This document shows positions 37,566-48,372 of a DNA stretch of 64,000 bases, one piece after another. The number at the start of each line of letters is the position of its first letter. Position 1 is the first letter of the stretch. Both the position numbers and the translations under genes were made by a program. This stretch comes from Volvariella volvacea V23 (taxonomy: Eukaryota; Basidiomycota; Agaricomycetes; Agaricales; Pluteaceae). Under the pieces are notes generated by a model. It did not search any database. It worked only from the letters and a program-made list of their open reading frames with translations, and was not told the DNA's origin. The stretch spans positions 953,327 through 1,017,326 of the forward strand of contig KB722737.1 in the NCBI GenBank assembly GCA_000349905.1, written 5' to 3'.

Positions 37566-39490
37566 CTACAGCGAGGCCCTCTGCCAGTCAGCCTCGACGC
37601 CATCAGCAGCAGCCAGATACGGCATGAGATCGCTGGTCAAGAACTCGCTTGGCCAGGTCTGTCTGATCTGTCTCTTAATGTACTCGGTCGCAACGGTGAC
37701 ATGCTCTTCCTTGACTCCAGGCGCCACTTTCTTGACCGTCGGCCCCAACTCCTTGATCAATCGGTCAACGTATTCAACGGTGATGGTCTGTCCCGAATCA
37801 AGACGGGACTGATATTTGACCCATTGCCAAAGCTGAACACGTGCAATTTCGGCGGTGGCGGCATCCTCCATGAGGTGGTTGAGAGGAATGCAACCATTAC
37901 CGCCGACCCAGGCTCCTGTATAAGCGAGGGCTGCAGCGATGTTATCACGAACACCTTGCTCGGTGATCTGACCAGGAACCTTGGTGTCTAGAAGGTCATT
38001 GGCGGCAACTTTAACGTCTTCCCGTAGCACGTGGTACTGAATGACAACGCGTCAAGTTAATTCCTCCGTGAATCCTTCTATCAAATCGGGAGGGTTGTCT
38101 ACTAACCTGATTGGGACCCAACATGTGTTCGTCGAACACCTGGCGAGCAATCTCGTTGATAAGAGGATGGGCGATCCAAGTACCGTCATGTCCGGCAGTG
38201 ACTTCACGCAGCTTGTCGGCCCGGACTTTTGCCATTGCAGCCTCGTTTGCTTTTGGATCATTCTTAATGGGGATTTGGGCAGACATGCCACCCATAGCAG
38301 CAACCTTTCGCCTAAATTAAGCGAGCGTGTCAATGTCAAGCTTCCTTGATAAATGGGAATAGGAAGACTCACCTGTGACAGGTCTGAATAAGGAGCCTAA
38401 CATAGGCGTCCATGAAGCCGACTGTCATGGTCACATCCTTGCGATCAGGAAGAACCGCCCGCCTGTCAGCCCTTCGCTTCTTGATGAAGCTGAAAATGTA
38501 GTCCCATCTATGTTTAGAATTGTGAGTATAAATACTAGGTCTTCCCATGTATAAATGTCGCGAAATGACGCACCGGCCACAATTCAATCCTGAAGAGTGT
38601 GTCCTCAGTTCGAAGAGGATTTCTTCCATCTGGAATGCAGCTGGAAGGGTCTCGATGAGAACGGTAGCACGAATAGTGCCGATAGGGAGTCCGACGTATG
38701 ATTGTGAGAAGTTGAAGATGTCGTTCCAGAGGCGAGCCTCAAGGTGGTGCTCCATCTTTGGAAGGTAGAAATAGGGGCCAAACCCACGCTTCACCAACTC
38801 ATGCGCGTTGTGATAGAAGTACATGGCAAAGTCAAAGATGGAGGCAGAGATGGGAACATTGTCGATGGTGATGCGGGGCTCGTCCAAGTGCCAGCCGCGG
38901 GGACTGCAGAGTGTTGGTCACATTTCCGTCCTAGGGAGCACAGAGAGGATGACGTACCGTACAATCAAAGTAGCAGGCTTCTCCACAAGCTTGTACTGCT
39001 TTCCGCCAATGTCAAAATCGATCTGCCTCCTGATGGCATCACGAAGGTTGATTTGGCCATTGACCATGTTGGCGAACGTAGGCGAGTTTGAATCTGTCAG
39101 GTGTCACGTCAGACGTTATCTCGACGATAGCGATAAGAACATACCTTCAAAATCAGCCATGAATGTCTTGGCTCCACTGTTCAAGGCATTAATGACCATT
39201 TTGCGGTCAGTGGGACCGGTAATCTCGACACGCCTGTCCTCCAAACCACGAGCGGGAGGGGCACAGTGCCACGACGGTTCCGCACGGATATTGGCGGTCT
39301 CCGGCAAGAAGTCGAGAGGCACACCAGAGTCATACCGACGCTGGGCCTCCTCACGGGCGACGAGGAGAGACTGTCTGGTGGATTCAAAGGTCCTGTGCAG
39401 GGCAGCGAGGAACTTGAGAGCGTCTTCGGTGAAGAGCTCGGACTGGGCGTTTTGGGCGACGGTGGAGTGGACTTTGAGACCTTGGACCAT
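37566..39490 (-). CDS. MLS1: Malate synthase (glyoxylate cycle)
   Basis: Six exons (39490-39145, 39093-38958, 38903-38574, 38507-38373, 38311-38107, 38036-37566) give 540 residues, normal for type-A malate synthase. The enzyme condenses glyoxylate with acetyl-CoA to malate, for growth on C2 compounds and fatty acids. Seen motifs: [57 protein letters not shown] (family signature), [34 protein letters not shown] and VQLWQW. The start MVQGLKVHS fits the family and has a good context (CACCATGG); an in-frame ATG lies further upstream. The C-terminus is QRASL, not the usual peroxisomal SKL-type tripeptide, so peroxisomal targeting is doubtful. Confidence 0.96.
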
Positions 39491-40412
39491 GGTGCTGAAG
39501 ATAAGCAGGAGGTTGAAAGTGAGCTCAAAGTCGTCGATTTCTAGTTTTATCCCTCTTACGGCTCTCCGTGCCACCCGCTTCCGAGTCCCGCGTCGACGTC
39601 ACATCCGAGCCTGCTTTTCGTGACTATCACATGCGAAAATCTGCTTGCCTCTAATTCAACGCCGCCGGCGTCTTCGATGGCAATTTATTGATCTGCCACA
39701 ACGGCATTGGCCTCGACTGTCTGGCGTCCGAAATCCTTGCTGGACGCGCTGAAATCCTGCATTCGTCCAGCAAATTGCGGCTTTAACACAGCTCAGGGCG
39801 ACCCTACATGTGATTATACAGCCATTACCTCTAATGTAAGGTGCTCATGCTCCGAAGGGCACAGACCAGAGTCGCTGTTTTGATCAGAACAGCTACCTCT
39901 TATGTACAGAATCTGTCACCCTATTTTGATCCTATTCAGGCCCGGGTCATTGTGAACACATTATTCCAGGTTTGAGTCATCTGCCACGCACATGCGTTGA
40001 ACCCATCAAACAGCTCCCAAGTCCATATCAATTATCATTCTTCGTTCAATATTTGTAGAGATAACCCATATGTGGACCTTCCATGATGGCCGCCCCACCG
40101 CGGATACTGTAGCACGGCCCAGCATTTCTCCATGGTGCTGCCACTGGCAATGATATGAACCGAAAAGTTGGATTTGCCGTCGGTTTCCCGTTGGAGAAGC
40201 GGAATCAACAGATCCGCCCATAAATCCCAGTCCACACTTCATATGAAACATTACTAGCACAACACAGTAACAGAGACGAGGTGGATGGGATGTGTGCGTG
40301 AGGCGAGGAAATCATTCGTAACCTGTTAGGAATGTGCGTGCAAAAATATAAAGCGACTATACAGACAGTGGCCACAATGGCTCTAATGTCCAAGGTAACG
40401 ATGTCCAAAGCA
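39491..40412. other. promoter of malate synthase and 3' region of GET1
   Basis: No coding signal. An all-minus-strand tandem layout makes this the malate synthase promoter. I saw no clear TATA box. CCAAT-like and CCTCGG-like boxes were not checked systematically. Confidence 0.45.
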
Positions 40413-41292
40413 TCACGTTTCCTTCTTCTCGGGTTGCTCGTCACCGACTTGGGTCTTCGTTTCATCATCCTCCGCGGGACTGGGGACTGATTGCGATACT
40501 GCATTGTAGGAGTAAGGGCTGGTCACGGTCAACCGAAAATAATGCACAACGTACCCAAAAACTCCTTTACAACACCCTCGCCAACCAAAATAACTCGTTT
40601 ACACGCCATCTGCCATATCCCAACACTCACGGCGCCTATAAGAAGACAACAAAAATAGGATTCAGTACCCAGCACCGGCCTTGACACCTAATACTCACCC
40701 TTTGGCGCAAATGGGAAACCCAACCACCACGTTAGAGGACCAAACCACCCCGGTGGAAGATAAAACACAGGCGAGTTTCTATACCACAAGCTACAAGCAA
40801 GCTGCAGCCCAGTGGTCAACATCCAAATAAAGCCGTTGAACTTGAGCGAAAACGTCGTCTTCGTAGTCGCAATTTCACTGTCTACACCACCCGTTAGCAC
40901 CATTCCAGTCCACCCAGCTAGCACCCGCAATGTGCATGAGATAAAATAAGAGACAGCTACTCACTCAACTTCTCCAGCTCCGACAGCCCCTTATCCACGC
41001 TCCTCCTCAACTTGGCCCATTTCGCAAAATGGTCCTGCGCGCTCGTCTTCAACAGTTCCGCCTTGGTCGATAGAATCTCAGCTCTCAGTTGGCGGCGTCG
41101 TAAAATCGTCGACCAGTGGAAGAGGCGCATGTACACTCCATATGCCTGTAAACCGTCTCTCCCGTCAGACCCCCCATTCGCATAGTACAATCCCTATGAA
41201 ATACGCACGAATTCCAGAAGCACAGACTGCCCAATCCACGATATAAGTTGCGTCAAGAAAACAATGCCGAAAATAGTGACAATAAGAGACAT
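40413..41292 (-). CDS. GET1: Get1/WRB, membrane receptor subunit for tail-anchored protein insertion
   Basis: Five exons (41292-41209, 41145-40965, 40881-40699, 40635-40555, 40498-40413) give 204 residues, the family length. The N-terminus [17 protein letters not shown] is the first ER membrane span. A cytosolic coiled coil ([20 protein letters not shown] to SELEKLNSEI) follows, which in Get1 binds the Get3 ATPase and releases its cargo. Two more spans follow, around [20 protein letters not shown] and [15 protein letters not shown]. The acidic C-terminal tail ends EKKET. Get1 with Get2 inserts tail-anchored proteins into the ER. Confidence 0.95.
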
Positions 41293-41719
41293 CTTTTGCT
41301 CAGGTTGCTCGAGTCGTCACGTCAGCAGAGGGTCCAGCCAACGAATATCGTCAGGATGTAAAAAGGCGAGTGGATAATGCGATGTTGGAAATGAAATGGA
41401 AGCAGAAGTAGGACTTGTACCCAAACCCTTCCCCCTTCCTTTCGGATTTTTTTCTGGCTAACTTGGGGAGCAGCAAAAATGTGCTGAGCCTGGCAATGGC
41501 CAGCCACGTATCCAAATTACCCCAAAGCTCAGGCCACGTGCTTGACCCCGATCACAGCATGGCAGGATTAGGGGGCTTGGGAGCAACGGCTCATGAAATA
41601 GCAGCACATCATTGAGACACAAAGCATATAACGATACATATGTACGGGTGAGAGACTGCTCAAAATGTTCTGGTGCTAGATAAGCACGGGAAGGCCTCCT
41701 TACCGAGGCTCTCGAACAA
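41293..41719. other. spacer between GET1 and the Fic gene
   Basis: Promoter of GET1 and 3' UTR of the Fic gene, both on the minus strand. No additional gene was seen. A CACGTG E-box lies at 41536-41541. Confidence 0.45.
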
Positions 41720-43363
41720 TCAACGTCGACCGACCCTCGAGGAGGACTCCTGAGCTGCATTCATCGTATCCACCATGCCTTTTGTAACACAGTCGATGAA
41801 TAGAGAGTGGTCATCTTCATGAGCCTAGGGTGGCATTAGCCCCATCCAAAAAACCGCCCGAGACTGAATTCCTCACCGAGTTGACGGCGTCATAATAAGT
41901 TTTACGTTCGCTGAACATAATGGCAATGGGTGGGTAACCATGCATCATCAAGGGTATGGATGCGATCAACCGGGACAAGCGGCCATTCCCATCCTATGAA
42001 ATGCAGCTGGTCAGTAAGCACGAAAGGCTAAAGCGTCCATTGGACGTACCTCAAATGGGTGACAGCGGACCAAGATCAAGTGGATCCAACTTGCGGCAGC
42101 AAAAGGATTAAAATCATGGGCCAATAACTCCTAAAACGCCCAATGAGCACACGAATTCAACCAAATCGATTACAATTAAACTCACATTGGCCTTTCTACA
42201 AATATATTCTACTTCTTTATCCACCTCGGATGGGGGACAACACTGAATTATCTGTTCTCCAGCCACAACAACAGACTGTCGAGTTATCGTGCGAGTCTCT
42301 CCGGCAGCAATATACGTGATAGGCCCAGTAGGGTCATCGTGTTCAACAAACCGGCACGTATACATGAATTGTGCATGTATCCGGCACAGCACTTCTTTGC
42401 TGAGTTTCTCATTATTCTCTATTATCTCACGCACGCTACCGAGCGCCTGATAAGAGGATCAGCAAGTGTGAAGTTTGACAGAAAGTGGCTACATGCGGTA
42501 ATGGTGTCATTGATTATGCGTCTAATTTTTGCTGGGTCATGGGTATCACTTCCTGGTAGGGTTTCTACTGAGCCCATAGCAACTCCCCGCTGAACGAGAT
42601 CTTGCGTAGACTGGAATAAGAAGGTGCACCATGAGACGCTGTAGTGAGACACAGGAGATGACAGACCTCTTCCGTTAGCAGGAAAATGCTTTCGATTTGA
42701 TTTGTCTCTATAGCTAGGCTCGTGAGATATCGATCCCGCTCGTCACTTTTCAGACTACGCCATTGCGAAATGATTTCTTCATGCTCGGACGGATATGGTA
42801 GTCGGCAGGGGTATTCATGCCTGAAAGATGGCTTCCACGTTTGATAAGGCTGCACTGTGGAGGGAATACGCAAGGAAGAATCAAAGAGAAGAAGGGAGGA
42901 CAATACCGAGCCGCGCTCTCTGAAGACCCTCATTAACCAGCTCTTCCGCCTCAATGAAGCGCTTGATAAATATCTCGTGTAAGACATGATCGCTGTCCCC
43001 CATCTCGTCTAGAGTATCCTTTGCCTTTTCCAATACTTTCTCTTCAGTACGAAATAAAATACAAACACACACGTACTCACCCTCCTGCAATATACGACCG
43101 AAAGGAGCAGCGCATCCATCGAATAGAACAGCTCAGCCAAGCGTGCCGTGAAGAAGGGATGATCATAGGTGTTATTGAGCTTCTCATACAGCATGACGAG
43201 ATTTGGTGGGTCAGTCATGGTGTTATTTGACTCAAACTCCAGCATGTCTTCCTCCAGCATTTCTGGTACTTCCTGCCTGATAGGTCCGGATAGCCGTACG
43301 TCATGGAAATGTCTCATCCGTGCATACCTTGAGGAGGGGGGATTCATACTGAGGAAACTCCAT
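41720..43363 (-). CDS. Fic-domain protein (predicted protein AMPylase or deAMPylase)
   Basis: Nine exons (43363-43328, 43272-43081, 43039-42907, 42854-42667, 42610-42497, 42446-42186, 42130-42050, 41993-41877, 41824-41720) join to 408 residues. The Fic motif HPFEDGNGR (residues 332-340, split by an intron after the Glu) is complete: catalytic His332, acidic metal-binding Glu335/Asp336 and Arg340. Fic enzymes transfer AMP from ATP to Ser/Thr/Tyr of target proteins. Upstream, SLAIETNQIES (residues 166-176) matches the inhibitory helix [S/T]xxxE[G/N], with Glu170 present but Thr where Gly/Asn is usual. No signal peptide or membrane span was seen, so it is likely cytosolic. Oddities: the fifth intron (42496-42447) only fits as GC-AG, intron 2 is 41 bp, and an alternative start at 43347 would leave intron 1 unspliced. 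Confidence 0.88.
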
Positions 43364-43966
43364 GGCTGGGCAGAGGTGCAAGAGGCGAATAATGTACAAG
43401 TGCAAGTGCAGGTGGCTCAGCCGATGGGCATCTCACATCGTGGTTGCACACGTGATCCCCTGCTAAATTATCGGGGAGGGCGATCAATCCGCTACGACGA
43501 AAAGGGCTGTAATGAATGTTCTAGTCCGGTCCAGAAGGTCTAAAATGAGGACCACGGCAGCTCATCACGCAGAAATGACCAAATGTGGCGATTAAGGATG
43601 TGTGCATGTAGCGCCGGACTGAAACTCAAGTAATTGAAGAGATATTTGCAGAATCATAGTTGGGTGCAGGGGAGTCGATGTGCACGAAAAGTGGAAAGTC
43701 TGAAATCAAAGCGCTCAACACTTACCCAGAACCATCTCATGCAAAGTCGATCACCCGTCGGATCTTAAGAGTTTCAAAGTCGAGAGAGAGAGCACATCTG
43801 CGTTTTGTCTTGTCAACATGCGTCATAGGTAATAAAACATGTATAATGCTGCAGAAACAGATCCCCAGCTTGGTCTCCCCATCTACTAAGAAGCCTGATC
43901 GCCCGAGTGGAGACAAGGAGTGCTGCTGGTCGTGGTGGGATGGGGGTAATGAAATGCAATACAAGT
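43364..43966. other. spacer between the Fic gene and eL39
   Basis: Holds the Fic promoter and the eL39 3' UTR. Open frames here overlap on both strands and have no family support. Confidence 0.45.
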
Positions 43967-44310
43967 TTAGATGTTCAACTTTGTTCGTCTCCAGTGGCGA
44001 CGCTTGGCGTTGTACTGCATATTTGAATAAGTGGATTGTCATCATTCGTATATGAGCGAAACGAACTTGGATCTTAGTATCCGTCTTTAGGCGGAACCAC
44101 TGGGGGATGGGTCTATTACGCTTCGTTAGTCTTTCCTGCTACTTTCCTCATAGATTCGTTAAGGAATCGCACCTGTTCTGGCGGGCGGCCTTTGCGAGCT
44201 TTTGCTTGATACGGAAGGTCTTTTGGGAAGGCTAATAACACAAATTCAGTACATTAGCACTCGAGTTGGTCTTAGGGACAGCATTGACGCAAGAAATGCT
44301 CGCTCACCAT
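43967..44310 (-). CDS. RPL39: 60S ribosomal protein eL39
   Basis: A 51-residue protein is spread over four exons: 44310-44308 (ATG only), 44231-44173, 44112-44067 and 44014-43967. The exons sum to 156 nt, exactly the size of eL39. It reads MPSQKTFRIKQKLAKAARQN, then PIPQWFRLKTDTKIQ and the conserved end YNAKRRHWRRTKLNI, nearly identical to eukaryotic L39. eL39 is a small basic protein lining the polypeptide exit tunnel of the large subunit. The first exon ends directly after the ATG, a common arrangement in ribosomal protein genes, often linked to regulation by the first intron. It diverges from FKBP2 across 273 bp. Confidence 0.96.
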
Positions 44311-44583
44311 CGTGTCGGCCGCGGAGCGTGGGGGATTGCTTGGAGTGTTGTGTCCGAAAAATAAGGTTAGCAGGGTGGCGCGCTGTACAGTTGTTGAGCC
44401 CTATTTGCTCACGGTACATCCCGACTTTTTCAGGTCCCCAGACACCTTGAATGTTCGTGTTTCCCACGTGGTCCCAAGAATTACCCTTCTTGGCCTCGAC
44501 GTGTCAGGCCCAACTCGCTAAAGCTCAAGCTCTCCCCGGATTCATTTTCCAACCTTCACCACTACCACATCTCACTGACGAAA
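44311..44583. promoter_or_regulatory. bidirectional promoter of eL39 and FKBP2, with an E-box
   Basis: The interval between two divergent ATGs contains CACGTG at 44465-44470, a palindromic bHLH/bZIP-type site, and a C/T-rich stretch next to the FKBP2 start. Function is inferred. Confidence 0.5.
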
Positions 44584-45239
44584 ATGCAACTTCTCAAGTG
44601 GTTCTCCGTTGCTGCACTTGCTGGACTCGCCGTCGCGGCCGAGGGTGCCGAGCCCCCTAAGGAGCTCCACATCCAAGTTACACAAAAGCCCGACGTTTGC
44701 AAACTTACAGCGCAGACCGGGGATTCTATCGACGTTCACTACGTGAGTTTATTGTTTGTACTGATACCGGTAGAGCTGTAAACACTGAAACCATGCCGCT
44801 AGACTGGTACATTATTTTCCAACGGCAAAAAATTCGACTCGAGGTTTGTCCAACCCAATTCCGTTCCGTGATCATTAATTAACGCCCTGAGCAGTCGCGA
44901 CCGCGGTCAACCATTTGCTCTCACGCGTACGTTGTCAAAGCTCTTTTTTCGACATCACAGTATCTCATCTGTCATTTAGTCGGTCAGGGCCGAGTTATCC
45001 GTGGTTGGGAGGAGGGTCTTAAGGGCATGTGCGTCGGTGAGCGCCGTATCCTCACTATTCCACCGGATATGGCCTATGGTACGTGGCACATTCGCTTTTC
45101 AGTCGGTGTTTCTTAAGAATCTCAATGCATTGCGATAGGTTCACGTGGTTTCGGGGATATCATTCCTGCTGGCTCCACTCTTGTCTTCGATGTTGAGCTC
45201 TTGGCCGTTCGTCCTAAGCCAACACGGGAGGAACTGTGA
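44584..45239 (+). CDS. FPR2: ER-lumen FKBP-type peptidyl-prolyl isomerase (FKBP2/Fpr2)
   Basis: Five exons (44584-44742, 44803-44843, 44895-44926, 44980-45078, 45139-45239) give 143 residues. A cleavable signal peptide ([19 protein letters not shown]) is followed by one FKBP domain with the usual active-site residues: [57 protein letters not shown] and [19 protein letters not shown]2 catalyses cis-trans isomerisation of prolyl bonds during folding in the ER and binds FK506/rapamycin. The C-terminus is REEL, a plausible HDEL/KDEL-type retrieval signal. The 32-nt and 41-nt internal exons are very small. Confidence 0.95.
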
Positions 45240-45533
45240 TACCCTTACATACCATTCCCTCACGCTCGATGATGAAGCATATTCATATTCATAATTGAGG
45301 ACATAGTTGTATTCGGAGAAATATAAGCGGAATTCCTAAAATGAGCGTGAATGTTGTCTGTATGTTGCCCTGGGCCGTGGACCCAACGCGCGTAGCCAAA
45401 CTCCACATTAGTGCGACCGGCTACAGCATATCTCTCACGGTTCTAACACGTAGGTGAATGCCTGCGATCTTTCGTCAGCAATGGGAGTGTTAGCCATTGG
45501 CCAGAAGTGGAAGGTGGTTGTGGACTCACACAT

Positions 45534-47844
45534 TCATGAGAGAATCCTACTCAAGGACTTCACCGCTCTCCGACCCCTATCCATAATCCTCTTGTTGGGT
45601 GTTGTCTTAACTAAAGCTGGAATTTTCGAAGGCGGAGTTGGAGGGGTGGACGATCTAGTAGTCGAAGCCAATGATGTCGGTGAGCTAGACGTGAAACTTG
45701 TTTTCTTAACGATCTTCTTGGGTGCAATCGATGTCGTAAGTGTAGATGTAGGTGAAGTCGATTTTGTGAGCAGAACGGTAGATTTAGTATTCTTCTGACC
45801 AGAACTGGTGAGCCCATTGTTGGCCGTCGGTATGATGACGCTTCTCCTGGGAGGAGAAATTGAAACTGATAGCCTGCGGAAACCCTTGAAGACCGGCAGC
45901 ATTGACCTCTTAATTGTAACGGGACTAGCCCTTTTCGTCTCAGGTGTTACAGCTTGATAGGGTGGAGGTACGACATCCGCAACTTGTGGCGGCTCGCTGT
46001 GCAAGGTTCCCGAATTGCTGGTGCTATCAGTCGTCACTGTGTGGGGACCCGAGGAAAGAGAGCGAAGTTGTGCTGCGCATCCAGTCGATGATGACCCTTC
46101 TTCGCCAATGGTATCGAGAGAACCTAAGCTGCCACTGCTGAACGCCGCACAGATTCGTTCGAGAGATTGGAGAGCGCGTTCTGCAGCGAGTTTTCCTTGA
46201 TCGAGAGAGGGTAGAACTACATTGAAGGACAGGTCTTGTGCTTGGTCCGAGAATGAAGGAATTCCTAATGAAGGTGAGCGTATAGGATCACTGAGAGGTG
46301 TTAAGGAGTTATATTCTGGAGAAGTCGTTGAACGATGCATCTGCATTTCGAGTGAGTCGAATGCGGTCTCCTGTAAGGCGTGTCCGGTAAGTATATGGTG
46401 CAAAATCTTGGACGAGGGAAATACAAACCGATTCAGAGGTTGTGGTCCTCGTGGCAGATAGGATGAGTCCCTGACGTTTAGAAGCCCGGGAGCTTGAAGA
46501 ACTCGTGGATGAAAGGGAGGGAATACCTCTGTTCATATCAATATTGCCTAATATCGCCCTGGGCTTCAGCGTTGATATGGACGGGGGCCTCTTGATGGAT
46601 TGGTCCGCACTTAGCGCGTCTTTCATTCCCTGGATATTGACGGGTAGGAGGGCTGATGTGGTATTTAGTTTAGCTTTCATATCCGGATCCGTCAAAGATG
46701 ACTGGGCTGAGGCGGCCTCTCCCGGCGTAGTGGACTGGGTCGCTAAAAGTCCCGGTGATGGCGATGAATCCGCGGGGGTGGGGAGAAGTGATGTACATGT
46801 AATACTTGGTCGCTCGGTAGACGTGCTTCCTGAGTGGACACTGTCGACCTGTGATTGCATGGCAGCAGAAATGCAGAGGAGAGAGCAGCCCAGAGTAGTT
46901 TCATTTGGAGGTAGCACACGCCCAAGGAGCAGCTCGCCGTTCTTCATCTTGCGTAATAACTCGTCCACTGCGCATTGCCTCTCGTCAGTAAGGCGGATGA
47001 CAACGTCGGAAAGTTGCGAGGGTGAGGGCGTAACGGTACCCGCATGAGCGAGATCCAATAACGCTTTCTTCTTCCAGAACTTCGTGATCTTCTGTGCGCA
47101 TCTGAGTTCTTGTCGGGTCTTCAGGGCCAAATTGATAGCGGAGACGTAGTTATCCGGGGTTCGAGGGCCAACGATGGCAGGCATGATCCTCGCCCAAGCA
47201 GTCCCGGGTTTTGCAGCCGCCTCTTTGATGGCATCGACCAGTGCGTCGTCCGCTAATTCGCCAGCAAGAACGGCCTTCTTGGCCTTCTCCAAGACGGGGG
47301 CATTCAAGCCAATATCGATCATAGCGGCAATGAACTTATCGAGTTGAATTATTCGTCGATTCTGCGCTTCATACTTTGCAGCCTCCTCCTCAGCAGCACG
47401 CTTTTGTGTGTAATTGAGCAGCTTCTCGTTCAAAAGTTCGCCACGCATCTTCGTTAATTCCTCTTCACGGAGAGACACCTCGAAAAGTAGCGACGAGATT
47501 TGCTCGGAGAGTGTGGCATTGTCGGCTTCGAGCTGAGTAATTCTTTGCCGAATGATCGTTAATTCTAGAGTTGGAGGTCCTGCGACGGGATTAGAGGTGT
47601 ATGGAAGAGTCGTGCGGATAGCATTATTCGGTGTAGATGGAACCTTGAGAGAGTCGGGTGGACTGGAAGGGACGGCAATTTCAAAAGCTCCAGGGCGAAT
47701 ATCAAGGACTGGATCCGAGTTGGATTGAGGAAGCGTCGAGGCAACATGGGGGTTGATAATGACTGCAGTGTCTGATTTTGTTCTTCTATGGAAACTGAAT
47801 ATCGTGAGTGTCTTTCTAAGTGAGAATCTCGATGAAAATCGCAT
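45534..47844 (-). CDS. unknown coiled-coil and low-complexity protein
   Basis: Two exons (47844-46429 and 46370-45534) joined by a 58-bp intron give 750 residues. Order: a basic N-terminus (MRFSSRFSLRKTLTIFSFHR), a Pro/Ser stretch, a coiled coil at about residues 95-165 (TIIRQRITQLEADNATLSEQ to EEEAAKYEAQNRR), a helical, well-ordered region up to about 310 (DKFIAAMIDIGLNAPVLEKA; ARIMPAIVGPRTPDNY), then a long Ser/Thr/Pro-rich tail. The tail ends in a basic SKIPALVKTTPNKR...RRAVKSLSRI. I do not recognise a family. The codon pattern and intact frame over two long exons support a real gene. It diverges from the methyltransferase at 48373. Confidence 0.82.
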
Positions 47845-48372
47845 GTTGGTGGTTAGCAGTGTAGAAATGATAGTGAAGAGTTGGACAACCGGAGGTTGAG
47901 ATCGACGAATGTCAGAATCGACATTTTATGGACCCAAGTGGCTGGCGTTGTGCTGTAGGCTGACTGACCGTTGGTCGTTGGGTGGCTAGCATGAAAGCCA
48001 CCACTGATTGAGAGGCTCGTTGTAATTCAATCCAGCACTGGAGCCAGCACTCCGCACTCCATAACGATGGGGAGAAGATACATACCCGACGTTCAACTGA
48101 AGGACGTCTGGCGGTGTGTGCTCGCCGAAGCCACTCAGCGACTCTGTTACACCGGAAAAGGTATGATCTTGGTCGAAATCGTCTGCGTGAGGTGGCTGGG
48201 GTCCACCAGGAAATAGCCGAATGACGCTGAACGCGTAGTAGTTTGGGTGCACCCGTCAGTACTTAATTCTCTTATTTACCATTTGTTGGACGTAGGCTTC
48301 TATTTGCAGATTCGCAGTCAAGCACCAGGATGTCGTAACTTAGCTAGCTCCATACCCTACACCTTCCGAATT
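47845..48372. promoter_or_regulatory. divergent promoter region with a doubtful minus-strand frame
   Basis: The 528 bp between two divergent starts contains a minus-strand open frame (48252-47986, 88 codons, GTG first codon, MHPNYYAFSVIRLFP if read as Met). It could be an upstream exon of the gene at 47844 or chance; nothing supports it further. Confidence 0.3.

Noticed and set aside
38823..39623. 266-codon plus-strand frame across malate synthase exons
   Set aside because: Antisense of clear malate synthase exons.
46505..47047. 180-codon plus-strand frame
   Set aside because: Antisense of the 45534-47844 coiled-coil gene.
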